DNA of 64,000 nucleotides from JAPHSX01 sp041554195 (GCA_041554195.1 JBFFMJ010000003.1:62001-126000); one strand, 5' to 3'; shown: positions 54,427-62,747, counted from the stretch's first letter. Notes: generated from the letters alone by a model not told the origin. Numbers and translations are program-made.

Positions 54427-54855
54427 ATGGAGTTCTTTATCTGGGAGCTGCGCCTTAACACCGGCATCGATGTCGTCGACACCCAGTACCGGGCTATCAC
54501 CGGCTATATCAATGACCTGCATGCGGCGATCGAGTCACAGCAGAAGGAGGTGGTGGGCGAGACGCTGATCCGGTTGCTCGACTACACCAGTGAGCACCTC
54601 GCCTTTGAGGAGGAGTTGATGGAGGCCGCCGACTACCCCGACCTTGATGGCCACAAGGCCAGACACCGTCACTTCGAACGGCGCATCGACTACTACTTCA
54701 AGCGCCACTTTGAGGGCAAGGAGGTTGCCGTGCCATTGATCTCCGAGCTGAAGATGTGGCTCACCACCCACATCCTGCACGAGGATCGGGAGTATGTACC
54801 GGTGATTCAACGCTACCTGCAGGGGATCGATTTTCCCAAGGGGGCGTATGGCTGA
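54427..54855 (+). CDS. Bacteriohemerythrin with a substituted iron ligand
   Basis: The 142-residue protein is a single hemerythrin domain. Expected di-iron ligands are present as His57 and Glu61 (HLAFEE), His76 and His80 (HKARH), His115 and Asp120 (HILHED), but the first His, normally in a DxQH motif, is Tyr21 in VDTQYRAI (codon TAC). Oxygen binding may thus be altered or lost. The start is the ATG at 54427 behind GAGGAGA. It lies divergent to the small membrane protein gene and convergent with oxyR. Confidence 0.87.
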   Translation: MEFFIWELRLNTGIDVVDTQYRAITGYINDLHAAIESQQKEVVGETLIRLLDYTSEHLAFEEELMEAADYPDLDGHKARHRHFERRIDYYFKRHFEGKEVAVPLISELKMWLTTHILHEDREYVPVIQRYLQGIDFPKGAYG

Positions 54856-54867
54856 GGGGGGTGGCCG

Positions 54868-55773
54868 TTAGCCCGTTGCGCCCTGGCCTCTGGCCACCCG
54901 GCGAACCTCATCGGCGATGCGGCTGAAGGTCTCCTCGCGGTAGCTCCCGCTGCGATAGAGCATGCCGATGCGCCGGCTGGGTACGGGCCCTGTGAAGGGC
55001 AGATAACGCACCGCATCATTTTTAGCGGTGTGTCGGGGAACCGCCAACTCGGGCATCAGGGTAATACCCATCCCTTCACCTACCATGTGGCGCAGGGTCT
55101 CCAGGCTGGTGGCGTGAAAGGCACCGTACTCACTGGCCCCGGCGCGAAAGCAGACATCCAGCGCGTGCTCGCGCAGGCAGTGCCCCTCCTCCAGCAGCAT
55201 CACCTCGCGCTCGTTGAGGTCGCCAAGCTGGGCGGAGGCCTGCTGAGACAGCGGATCACTGGCCGGGACCGCCAGCTGAAACGGCTCGCGGAACAGGTCG
55301 ACCTCGACAAAGTCGTGGCTGGGTACCGGTAGCGCCAGGATCAGCAGGTCCAGCTCGGCGTTGCGCAGCCGCTCCATCAGCACGTGGGTCTGCTGTTCGT
55401 GCAGCCACAGTTTTAAATTCGGGTAGGCCTGCCTGAGCCGCGGCATGATCAACGGCAGCAGGTAGGGGGCAACGGTGGGGATCAGGCCGATCTGCAGGGC
55501 GCCGGCCATCGGGTCATGGAAGCTCTCGGCAATCCCCTTGATTTCACGTGCTTCTGCCAGCACCCGACGTGCCTGCACCGTCACCGCCCTGCCTGCCTCG
55601 GTCATCACCACCTGGCGGCTGGTGCGCTCGACCAGCAGCACGCCAAGTTCCTCCTCCAGTTTTTTCAGCTGACCGCTGAGGGTCGGCTGGCTGACAAAGC
55701 AGCGCTCGGCAGCGTGGGCGAAGTGTCCCTCCTCAGCCAGCGCCACTAAATATTCCAGGTCACGCAGTTTCAT
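54868..55773 (-). CDS. oxyR: OxyR, LysR-type hydrogen peroxide regulator
   Basis: The 301-residue regulator has a LysR helix-turn-helix (MKLRDLEYLVALAEEGHFAHAAERCFVSQPTLSGQLKKLE) and the redox-active Cys pair in LLEEGHCLREHALDVC, equivalent to C199 and C208 of E. coli OxyR. The true start is the ATG at 55771-55773. It is divergent from the peroxiredoxin gene, and the gap carries an OxyR site. Confidence 0.94.
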   Translation of the reverse strand: MKLRDLEYLVALAEEGHFAHAAERCFVSQPTLSGQLKKLEEELGVLLVERTSRQVVMTEAGRAVTVQARRVLAEAREIKGIAESFHDPMAGALQIGLIPTVAPYLLPLIMPRLRQAYPNLKLWLHEQQTHVLMERLRNAELDLLILALPVPSHDFVEVDLFREPFQLAVPASDPLSQQASAQLGDLNEREVMLLEEGHCLREHALDVCFRAGASEYGAFHATSLETLRHMVGEGMGITLMPELAVPRHTAKNDAVRYLPFTGPVPSRRIGMLYRSGSYREETFSRIADEVRRVARGQGATG

Positions 55774-55788
55774 ACACAAACACCATTA

Positions 55789-55825
55789 ATAGGCAACACC
55801 TATCAATATAATAGAAACAAACGAT
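55789..55825 (+). promoter_or_regulatory. OxyR operator in the oxyR-prx gap
   Basis: The sequence fits the OxyR consensus ATAG-N7-CTAT-N7-ATAG-N7-CTAT at 15 of 16 fixed bases: ATAG at 55789, CTAT at 55800, ATAG at 55811 and CGAT at 55822, all spacers seven bases. It ends just upstream of a plausible -35 (TTTCAT) and -10 (CATACT at 55849) of the peroxiredoxin gene, the layout for activation. Confidence 0.83.
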
Positions 55826-55911
55826 TTCATCTATGTAAAAATCCTTGGCATACTGCACGGGAATTTAGCACAACGGCCACGGCCAACAGTCAATCCATAA
55901 GGAGCAAGACC

Positions 55912-56640
55912 ATGTTAGAGAATCGCGAAGGACAAAGTGTACCGAACGTTACCTTTAAGACCCGCCAGGACAATGCCTGGGCCGATGTCACCACCGATGC
56001 GCTGTTCAAGGGCAAGACTGTGGTGGTCTTCTCGCTGCCCGGCGCCTTCACCCCCACCTGTTCCTCCAGCCATCTGCCGCGCTACAACGAGCTGGCCGGG
56101 GTGCTGAAGGAGAACGGTGTCGATGAGATCGTCTGCATCTCGGTTAACGACGCCTTTGTCATGAATGCCTGGGCCGAGGATCAGGAGGCGAGCAACGTCA
56201 CCCTCATCCCTGATGGTAACGGCGAGTTCACCGAGGGGATGGGCATGCTGGTCGACAAGCGCCACCTCGGTTTTGGCAAGCGCTCCTGGCGTTACTCCAT
56301 GCTGGTGAAGGATGGGGTGGTAGAGAAACAGTTCATCGAGCCGGAGGTTGAGGGCGACCCCTTCGAGGTCTCCGATGCCGACACCATGCTCCGCCACATC
56401 AACCCTGAGGCGAAGGCCCCGGCCTCAGTGACCATTATCACCAAGCCCGGTTGCCCCTTCTGCGCCAAGGCCAAGCTGCTGCTGGAACAGAACAACATGC
56501 CCTACGAGGAGATCGTGCTGGGTAAGGACGCCACATTACGTTCGCTGCGGGCGATTACCGCCAGCGAGATGGTGCCGCAGGTCTTCATCAACGGTGACCA
56601 TGTCGGTGGCTCGGATGACCTGGAGAAGTACCTGGCCTGA
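55912..56640 (+). CDS. Peroxiredoxin-glutaredoxin hybrid
   Basis: The 242-residue fusion has an N-terminal Prx5-type domain with the peroxidatic Cys50 in FSLPGAFTPTCSSSHLPRY and a C-terminal glutaredoxin domain with the active site CPFC at residues 181-184. Such hybrids reduce peroxides using glutathione directly. AGGAG lies 7 bp before the ATG. It is divergent from oxyR across an OxyR site and is probably OxyR-controlled. A terminator follows. Confidence 0.96.
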   Translation: MLENREGQSVPNVTFKTRQDNAWADVTTDALFKGKTVVVFSLPGAFTPTCSSSHLPRYNELAGVLKENGVDEIVCISVNDAFVMNAWAEDQEASNVTLIPDGNGEFTEGMGMLVDKRHLGFGKRSWRYSMLVKDGVVEKQFIEPEVEGDPFEVSDADTMLRHINPEAKAPASVTIITKPGCPFCAKAKLLLEQNNMPYEEIVLGKDATLRSLRAITASEMVPQVFINGDHVGGSDDLEKYLA

Positions 56641-56656
56641 TCCCATCGGTTAGACA

Positions 56657-56691
56657 ATAAAAAAGGGCGCTGTTAAGCGCTCTTTTTTTTT
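56657..56691. terminator. Bidirectional terminator between prx and cytochrome c5
   Basis: A stem GGGCGCT/AGCGCTC (one G-T pair) with loop GTTA is flanked by A- and T-tracts (nine T on the right). It can serve both convergent genes. Confidence 0.85.
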
Positions 56692-56705
56692 CAGCAGTAA
56701 GGGGA

Positions 56706-57179
56706 TTACTTGCTGTTGTTTACCATGTACTCAACGGCGGCCTGCAGCTCATCATCAGAGCAGGTGGTGCAGAGGCCACGGGCAGGCATTGCGTTCTTGC
56801 CGTTCAGGGCGCTGTTCATCAGCGCGTCCATACCGGTTGCTGCGCGAGGACCCCAGTCACCGGCATTGCCTAATTTCGGGGCACCGGCAGCACCGGTAGC
56901 ATGGCACATGGCACACTGAGCGGTGTAGACCTCTTCACCAGAGCGAGGACCGCTGGCCGCAGCAGGGGCAGCTGCGACGGGAGCCTCAGCCACAATGGCA
57001 GCACCGGTGTTCAGCTGGCCAACAGGGGCGATGCGTGCGGCAATGGCCTCATCACTCATATCGGCAGCAGGGCCCTTTAAGAGACCGGTCATCAGCGAGT
57101 TAATGCTCAGTATCAGTGCTACGGCCACGATGACGGCACCTACGAAAAAACCCAATTCAGTATTTGTCTTGTTGCTCAC
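56706..57179 (-). CDS. Cytochrome c5-type protein
   Basis: The 157-residue protein has a membrane anchor (about 9-30), an Ala/Pro-rich linker and one c-type heme domain with CAMCH, axial Met in NAMPARG and the extra Cys pair CTTCSD, typical of cytochrome c5. It is likely an anchored periplasmic electron carrier. It is convergent with the prx hybrid. Confidence 0.94.
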   Translation of the reverse strand: MSNKTNTELGFFVGAVIVAVALILSINSLMTGLLKGPAADMSDEAIAARIAPVGQLNTGAAIVAEAPVAAAPAAASGPRSGEEVYTAQCAMCHATGAAGAPKLGNAGDWGPRAATGMDALMNSALNGKNAMPARGLCTTCSDDELQAAVEYMVNNSK

Positions 57180-57431
57180 GTCAAACTCCTAACTATCTAA
57201 TAAATAAACTGTTATTTGCCACTAAGCCATCACATCCGCGCTCAATCCAGGCGCAGAAAGGTCGATATCACAACCAGGGAGGCTCCACAGAGTCCGGTTT
57301 TCCAGGGGGCGAAGGCGCATAAGTATATACCGAAATGGTGATTTTGACGAAATACAACCTTGATAAAACACAACTTAACGCGATTTCATAGAGACGATGA
57401 TTCTCCCTATGCTAGAATCCACCGCTGTTAA

Positions 57432-57508
57432 GCGCCCGTAGTTCAGCTGGATAGAATATCGGCTTCCGACGCCGACGGTCAGAGGTTCGAATCCTCTCGG
57501 GCGCGCCA
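57432..57508 (+). tRNA. tRNA-Arg (anticodon CCG)
   Basis: A 77-nt cloverleaf with a 7-bp acceptor stem (GCGCCCG/CGGGCGC), D arm GTTCAGCTGGATAGAAT, anticodon stem TCGGC/GCCGA with loop TTCCGAC (anticodon CCG), T arm AGAGG/CCTCT with TTCGAAT loop, discriminator G and encoded CCA. A terminator follows at once. A TAGAAT -10-like element stands about 15 bp upstream. Confidence 0.98.
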
Positions 57509-57514
57509 TACAAA

Positions 57515-57547
57515 CAAAAAAGGTCCTCATCAGAGGGCCTTTTTTGT
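57515..57547 (+). terminator. Terminator of tRNA-Arg
   Basis: The stem AAAAAAGG(T)CCTC / GAGGGCCTTTTTT with loop ATCA follows the tRNA CCA by a few bases and ends in six T. Confidence 0.92.
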
Positions 57548-57614
57548 TTCTGAGGTGAATTCGAGGGCCTTGTGATTTGTGGAATCAATTCCAGGCCCCG
57601 ACCATTTGAGAACA

Positions 57615-58118
57615 CTAATCCGTTCTGACCAAAGACTCGGGGGGAGGAAAGGCCTCAACCAGTCGCTCCGTCACCTCATGGCGTAAGGCTTGATTGAGTG
57701 CCCCGTTCTCCATCACGAAACAGGCAAACACCATGATGACGGTCGGCATCACACCTATTCGGATCAGGGCCACGGCAAGGAACTGACTGGGACTGTCGGC
57801 ACTGCTATTCGATTCAACCAGCCAGCTCACCAGCAACATCAACACGGTTATGGCATAGCCAACAAACAACCAGCGATAGTTGTTAAATGCCAAACGCCAG
57901 TGCATCGCGATAAACCAGCTGGGGGCACGCGATATCTTCAGGTAGGTATAGAGAACAAACGCCAGGGAGAAGAGTAACGGTATCAGTATGGCAAGACGCC
58001 CGATACCCAGAAAAATACTCATCGGGCCAAGTAATAACAGCGCGCCAAGACTCACCATGAACAACTCATGGGCCGCCTTTGCCGCTCTGACCTCTGACGG
58101 TTCGAGTCTGAACGCCAT
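57615..58118 (-). CDS. Four-helix membrane protein, unknown function
   Basis: The 167-residue protein, started at the ATG at 58116-58118 behind GAGAGG, has four predicted transmembrane helices (two near residues 30-70, two near 85-140). I recognise no catalytic motif or family. It is a single gene convergent with the tRNA. Confidence 0.65.
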   Translation of the reverse strand: MAFRLEPSEVRAAKAAHELFMVSLGALLLLGPMSIFLGIGRLAILIPLLFSLAFVLYTYLKISRAPSWFIAMHWRLAFNNYRWLFVGYAITVLMLLVSWLVESNSSADSPSQFLAVALIRIGVMPTVIMVFACFVMENGALNQALRHEVTERLVEAFPPPESLVRTD

Positions 58119-58219
58119 GCACCGCACCTCTCCAGAAAACATTAGGAACACCTAATATAATGTAGCGATCTGAGATCAAAAGGCTAGTGCGGGTGAGCGA
58201 AAGTGACGTACAAGGGGGG

Positions 58220-59596
58220 CTACTCCCCGTAGATCATACCCGGTAGCCAGGTGGCCAACTGTGGCCACTGCGCCAGCGCCCCAAGGGCGATAAGTTGAAT
58301 CAGAATGAAGGGGGCGACGCCTTTGTAAATCTGCATCGTGCCAACCTCGACGGGGGCGACACCGCGCAGGTAGAACAGGGCAAAACCGAAGGGCGGGGTC
58401 AGGAAGGAGGTCTGCAGGTTGATGGCGATCATAATACCCAGCCATACCGGGTCTAAGCCCATGGCCAGCAGGATGGGGGCGACGATGGGCACCACCACAA
58501 AGGTGATCTCGATAAAGTCGAGAATGAAGCCGAGCAGGAACATCACCAGCATCACCACCAGCACCGCGCCAAAGACACCGCCGGGCAGGTCGGTGAGTAG
58601 CTCTTTGACCATCTCGTCACCGCCGAAGCCGCGAAATACCAGTGAAAACAGCGAGGCGCCGATAAAGATGAGGAACACCATAGAGGTGATGCGGGTGGTC
58701 GACTGCATCACCTCCTGCAGGGTCTCTCTATTCAGCGCCCGCTGGCCAATGGCGAGAAGCATCGCACCGACCGCCCCGACCGAGGCGGCCTCGGTAGGGG
58801 TGGCGGCACCGGCGAGGATGGAACCCAGTACGGCGACGATCAGGGCCAGCGGCGGCAGCAGTACCTTAATGGCGCGTAGCAGCAGCTTACGGTCATAGCC
58901 GCCGCGCTCCTCCCTTGGGATCGCCGGGCTGCTCTCTGGCTTGAGCCAGGCAATCACAATCAGATAAAGAATGTAGAGACTGACCAGCAGCACGCCGGGG
59001 AGCAACGCACCGGCGAAGAGATCACCCACCGAGACAGTCTCCGGCGACCAGATCCCCATATCGAGCTGTGCCTGCTGATAGGCCGAGGAGAGGACATCAC
59101 CCAGCAGGATGAGGATGATCGAAGGGGGGATGATCTGCCCCAGGGTACCTGAAGCGCAGATGATACCGCTGGCCAGCTGCGGGCTATAACCGCGCTTGAG
59201 CATCGTTGGCAGAGAGAGCAGCCCCATGGTCACTACGGTGGCCCCGACGATACCGGTGCTGGCGGCCAGCAGCATCCCCACCAGGGTGACCGAGATCGCC
59301 AGTCCGCCACGTAGCGGGCCGAACAGCGCGGCCATCGTATCAAGCAGCTGCTCGGCCACCTTCGAGCGTTCCAGCATCACCCCCATAAAGACAAACAGCG
59401 GCACCGCGATGAGGTTGCCGTTAGTCATAATACCGTAGAGGCGATTGGGCAGCGCCTCAAGAAAACTGGCATCGAACACCCCTGCCAGCTGGCCGATAAA
59501 GGCAAAGATGAGGGCGGTGCCCGCCAGCGAGAAGGCGACCGGAAAGCCTGCCAGCAGCACCAGGCAGACCGTAAGGAAGAGCAGAATGGGCATCAT
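58220..59596 (-). CDS. TRAP transporter large permease (DctM type)
   Basis: The 458-residue protein has 12 or more transmembrane helices and DctM motifs (LAGFPVAFSLAGTALIFAFIG, VPLFVFMGVMLERS, GIVGATVVTMGLLSLPTM, ASGTLGQIIPPSIILILLGD, LDFIEITFVVVPIV, TPPFGFALFYLRG). I chose the ATG at 59594-59596, one base after the small permease stop. It works with the small permease; no binding protein is adjacent. Confidence 0.94.
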   Translation of the reverse strand: MMPILLFLTVCLVLLAGFPVAFSLAGTALIFAFIGQLAGVFDASFLEALPNRLYGIMTNGNLIAVPLFVFMGVMLERSKVAEQLLDTMAALFGPLRGGLAISVTLVGMLLAASTGIVGATVVTMGLLSLPTMLKRGYSPQLASGIICASGTLGQIIPPSIILILLGDVLSSAYQQAQLDMGIWSPETVSVGDLFAGALLPGVLLVSLYILYLIVIAWLKPESSPAIPREERGGYDRKLLLRAIKVLLPPLALIVAVLGSILAGAATPTEAASVGAVGAMLLAIGQRALNRETLQEVMQSTTRITSMVFLIFIGASLFSLVFRGFGGDEMVKELLTDLPGGVFGAVLVVMLVMFLLGFILDFIEITFVVVPIVAPILLAMGLDPVWLGIMIAINLQTSFLTPPFGFALFYLRGVAPVEVGTMQIYKGVAPFILIQLIALGALAQWPQLATWLPGMIYGE

Positions 59597-59597
59597 C

Positions 59598-60128
59598 TCA
59601 GGCGTCACTGCCGCTCTCCTCCTGCCGCGCAGCGAAACCGCGCAATACGCAGAGGGCACGCCAGCCCATCGCTATCCCCTGCAGCAGCAGTAGTAGCGCC
59701 ATCAGCGGGATCAGACTTTTCAGCAGGAAAACACCGGACAGGCCCCCCGCCTCCCGTGATCCCTCAAGCTGGCTCCAGGAACTGGCTACGTACTCCCAGC
59801 TTATCCAGCAGATGAAGAGGGTCACCGGAAGCAATAAAAGAAGAACACCGAGCAGGTCGACCCAGGCACGCCCCCGCGCACCGAAACGACTGTAGAATAT
59901 ATCGACCCGTACATGACCCTCGTGGCGCAGGGTATAGGCGGCCCCCAGCATGAAGACCATGGCGTGCATAAAGGTGATCGACTCCTGCAGGGCGATAGAG
60001 CCCAGATCAAGCAGGTAGCGCATCACAACCACCGTAAAGGTAACGGCGACCATCGCCAGGGTCAGCCAGGCGGTGAGGCGTCCCGTCCACTCGTTGATTC
60101 GGTCGATAATTTGGGCGATCTTTTCCAC
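59598..60128 (-). CDS. TRAP transporter small permease (DctQ type)
   Basis: The 176-residue protein has four transmembrane helices with the DctQ pattern (MRYLLDLGSIALQESITFMHAMVFMLGAAYTLRHEGHVRVDIF, then GLSGVFLLKSLIPLMALLLLLQ). The frame starts at a GTG with a weak ribosome site. The expected dctP-type solute-binding gene is missing upstream, where the AT-rich region begins. Confidence 0.92.
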   Translation of the reverse strand: MEKIAQIIDRINEWTGRLTAWLTLAMVAVTFTVVVMRYLLDLGSIALQESITFMHAMVFMLGAAYTLRHEGHVRVDIFYSRFGARGRAWVDLLGVLLLLLPVTLFICWISWEYVASSWSQLEGSREAGGLSGVFLLKSLIPLMALLLLLQGIAMGWRALCVLRGFAARQEESGSDA

Positions 60129-60426
60129 GTTTGGGTCGTGTTGTTCTATTTATCTGTGCTGAGTGCGGCCATTGTAAGGAAGGCGGGTGCATGACGGCAA
60201 GGCAGATATCTGGGGGCCAGAAGGAGCCGCCTCAATTTAGACTGAGTTTATGCACAAGCAGCCATACGGTATGTTGTGGCCTGTACCGATAGTGAACACT
60301 AACGTTATTTTCAACCCGCAGAATGCCGTAACTACCTGAATATATTGCGTTTATTTTATTGTGCAGAATATGAACAATTTGTTTGCACACGCTCTACCGT
60401 GCGGGCTTGCGATGGATTTTACCAAC

Positions 60427-60461
60427 TTGTCCACAAAGTTATCCACAGTTTTTGTGGATAA
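60427..60461 (+). repeat. DnaA-box triad, copy A
   Basis: A one-mismatch box TTGTCCACA, three bases, a perfect TTATCCACA, five bases and a perfect inverted box TGTGGATAA. Copy B, 394 bp to the right, has the same spacing and is 31 of 35 identical. Confidence 0.85.
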
Positions 60462-60721
60462 ACGCGAAAGCCCAGTCAGGACAACAGCTTAGCGGTAATT
60501 TCTAAAAAAATAACGAATAGATCTGGCTAAATTGTCAGCAATTCTCCTACACAAAAATTTGCCATATCAAGAGACTGTCAAGCCATATATTTTCAGATAT
60601 TTACGAATTTCACCGGTTTCGATGTTGACTCATTAGGACTCTTATGCACAAAAGTCAAGGCCACTCCCATGTTCGTTCCATTCGCTGTAACAAAGTCTGT
60701 ATATATGCTTTACAATAAACG

Positions 60722-60734
60722 TAACATATTGATA
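60722..60734 (-). promoter_or_regulatory. IHF consensus site in the AT-rich core
   Basis: Read on the minus strand, TATCAATATGTTA matches the IHF consensus WATCAANNNNTTR at every fixed base. It lies between the two DnaA-box triads, the kind of place IHF bends oriC in E. coli. A 13-base degenerate motif may occur by chance in AT-rich DNA. Confidence 0.5.
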
Positions 60735-60820
60735 TTTAAGTATTTTACATTCCTGTATAAAAAATCATCAAATTAAAACAAGGTCAGTAGTGACGCGGCC
60801 TACAGGGCGATGCACCCAAA

Positions 60821-60855
60821 GTGTCCACAAACTTATCCACAGCTTTTGTGTATAA
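60821..60855 (+). repeat. DnaA-box triad, copy B
   Basis: GTGTCCACA, three bases, perfect TTATCCACA (60833), five bases, and inverted TGTGTATAA (60847, one mismatch). Same internal spacing as copy A. Confidence 0.83.
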
Positions 60856-61066
60856 AAAATAAACCCTTACAAAACTAGTGCTTTAGGCAAAATCATCCTG
60901 GCTGCGAACGGTGAAAATAACGTCTTGCCGGGCCGGTATCGAAAATGGCAGAACAACGCGATATTTACCGCCGATCCGGGCGGTTTTCCGCCATGCACAC
61001 CCACCGTAGTGAGAGCATTGGTCAAAATTTGTGCAAGACCGCAGGATATAACGTCACGAGAAGAAG

Positions 61067-61075
61067 TTATCCACA
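61067..61075 (+). promoter_or_regulatory. DnaA box
   Basis: A perfect TTATCCACA stands between triad B and the thrB end. Confidence 0.7.
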
Positions 61076-61239
61076 GATAGACATCTGTGCGGAGGATAAT
61101 CCCGCGTATCGAGTGGTCGCGGGTAGAATACAATAGATGAGATTAACTAACTGATTGTTAACAAATTAAATAGAGGGGGCGATAGTATTTTCAACGGAGG
61201 GGATAGATGCCCGGTTTTCTACCCAGGCTATGCACAGGT

Positions 61240-61248
61240 TTATCCACA
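61240..61248 (+). promoter_or_regulatory. DnaA box next to thrB
   Basis: A perfect TTATCCACA, with an inverted one-mismatch box TGTGGAAAA twelve bases further (61261-61269), just beyond the thrB stop codon. Confidence 0.7.
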
Positions 61249-61277
61249 GATTTAACGAATTGTGGAAAAAGAGAGCT

Positions 61278-62234
61278 TTAGGCCGAAGTCCACAGCGCTA
61301 TCAACTTATCTGCCGCCAGCTTGCGCTGCTGCAGGATCGCTCTAAAGGCGCTGGGGTCTTTGATATGGGTCAGTTCACCCTCGCGCGGAAAGTGCAGATC
61401 CTGCAGGCGCGACAACCAGAAACGCAAGGCAGCGGCGCGCAACATCATCGGCCACGCCTGTCGCTCGGCCTCACTGATGGGGCGCACCTGCTGGTAGGCG
61501 CCGAGCATCGCCCGCGCCTTAGCCTTATCAATGGTTCCGCCCTCAGCCCCGCACCAGTCGTTAAGGGTGACGGCCACATCGTAGAGCAGCACATCGTTAC
61601 AGGCGTAATAGAAATCGATCAAACCGGTAAGGGTGTTGCCATCGAACAGGGCATTATCGCGGAACAGATCGGCGTGGATCACACCACGCGGCAGAGTGTC
61701 GAAGCGGTGCGAGAGCTGAAAGGCAAGCTCCTCGTCCAGCAAGGCCTGATCTTCGGGATTAAGATGCTGGAACACCGCATCACGGGTGGTGTGCCACCAG
61801 TGGGGGCCTCGGTCGTTGTCGCGGTGGCCTGGGAAGGACTGCCCGGCAAGGTGCAGCTGTGCCAGGGCATGGCCCAGGGCGGCGCACTGCTCACCGGTGG
61901 TGTCCTCGATGCCACGCCCACTCAGGCGCATCACCAGCGCGGCGGGTTTGCCGTTGAGTTCGCGCAAGTAGTTGCCGTTGTTGTCGGCAAGCGGGTGGGC
62001 GCTGGGTATCTCATGTTCGGCGAGGAAGGCCATCAGATCGAGAAAATAGACCAGTTCCTCGGCACTATGGTTCTCGAACAGGGTAAGCACCATGTGCTGA
62101 TCACGGGTGGTGACGAAGTAGTTGGTGTTTTCGATACCGGCGCTAATGCCTTCAAAATCGACCAGTTCGCCAAGCGAATAGTTTTGCAGGAAGGCCTCAA
62201 GCTCATCCCTTGCCACCGGGGTGTAAACAGACAT
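61278..62234 (-). CDS. thrB: Homoserine kinase (ThrB, kinase-like family)
   Basis: The 318-residue protein belongs to the COG2334 phosphotransferase-fold homoserine kinases used by Pseudomonas and its relatives in place of the GHMP type. It begins MSVYTPVARDELEAFLQNYSLGE, and has catalytic RGVIHADLFRDN and GLIDFYYACND. It makes O-phosphohomoserine for threonine. It follows a DUF2782 gene, the order seen near polA in Pseudomonas; polA is not here. Confidence 0.96.
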   Translation of the reverse strand: MSVYTPVARDELEAFLQNYSLGELVDFEGISAGIENTNYFVTTRDQHMVLTLFENHSAEELVYFLDLMAFLAEHEIPSAHPLADNNGNYLRELNGKPAALVMRLSGRGIEDTTGEQCAALGHALAQLHLAGQSFPGHRDNDRGPHWWHTTRDAVFQHLNPEDQALLDEELAFQLSHRFDTLPRGVIHADLFRDNALFDGNTLTGLIDFYYACNDVLLYDVAVTLNDWCGAEGGTIDKAKARAMLGAYQQVRPISEAERQAWPMMLRAAALRFWLSRLQDLHFPREGELTHIKDPSAFRAILQQRKLAADKLIALWTSA

Positions 62235-62333
62235 GGGTACGTATCGCGTTATTGATTTGTCGTGATCTTATCCGCCTGGGCGGCGGAAAGACATAGCTTG
62301 ATTGAAAAAATTTGGCCGCTGACTACTTGGTTA

Positions 62334-62675
62334 TCACCAGGTGAAGATGCGCCACTTCACCACCTCGGGGTCATCCAGTGAGTTGCGGCGGGTCTCCAGT
62401 GAACCATCGCCATCGCTATCGACCAGATAGTAGGGCAGCCCCTTGCTGGGGGTGATCTTGATCATGTAGAGCTGACCGTTCATGCGGTACTCCTCCACCA
62501 CCTCTTTGCCACGTTTCTTGATCGTGACCTGTGGTTCCCCCTCCTCAGCCGCCTGACCATAGACATCCTCACTGGGCAGCGGTGGCGGCGGCGGGGCGTC
62601 GGCAAGATTCTCCTCGGCCATTGCCAGGGAAGCAAACAGGGCGAGAAGCAGGGGCAAGGCAGATAGGGCGCGCAT
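62334..62675 (-). CDS. DUF2782 periplasmic protein
   Basis: The 113-residue protein has a signal peptide (about residues 1-20, LFASLAMAEENLA), a Pro-rich stretch (PPPPPLPSED) and the DUF2782 core VTIKKRGKEVVEEYRMNGQLYMIKITPSKGLPYYLVDSDGDGSL. The function is unknown; the family commonly lies next to thrB in gammaproteobacteria. Confidence 0.92.
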   Translation of the reverse strand: MRALSALPLLLALFASLAMAEENLADAPPPPPLPSEDVYGQAAEEGEPQVTIKKRGKEVVEEYRMNGQLYMIKITPSKGLPYYLVDSDGDGSLETRRNSLDDPEVVKWRIFTW

Positions 62676-62747
62676 AGGTCTCTCTTATTAGGTAGCTTAT
62701 TGGTGATCAGTTCTGTTCATTATACGACGGATTTGTGCCACTGTTGC

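Larger units (their letters stand above)
60240..61270. other. Candidate replication origin (oriC) region
   Basis: This non-coding stretch of about 1 kb between dctQ and thrB is far richer in A+T than its surroundings. It has five perfect DnaA boxes TTATCCACA (60439, 60453 minus, 60833, 61067, 61240) and one-mismatch boxes at 60248, 60427, 60642, 60847 (minus) and 61261 (minus). An AT-rich core lies at about 60,693-60,780, with an IHF consensus inside it. No dnaA, dnaN, mnmG or rpmH is adjacent. The short frames inside it show no protein-like features. An alternative is a DnaA-titrating cluster similar in role to datA. Confidence 0.65.

Noticed and set aside
57412..57615. Minus-strand 67-codon frame over the tRNA
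   Set aside because: It is an antisense reading of tRNA-Arg; peptides with ERIRTSDRRRRKPI are a known false product of such tRNA genes.
60867..61136. Short frames of 88 and 63 codons inside the putative origin
   Set aside because: They overlap DnaA boxes, lie on opposite strands in the same DNA, and show no domain, ribosome site or codon bias.
61230..62255. Plus-strand 341-codon frame opposite thrB
   Set aside because: It lies antisense to a well-supported homoserine kinase, has no recognisable motif and reflects the GC-rich third-codon pattern.
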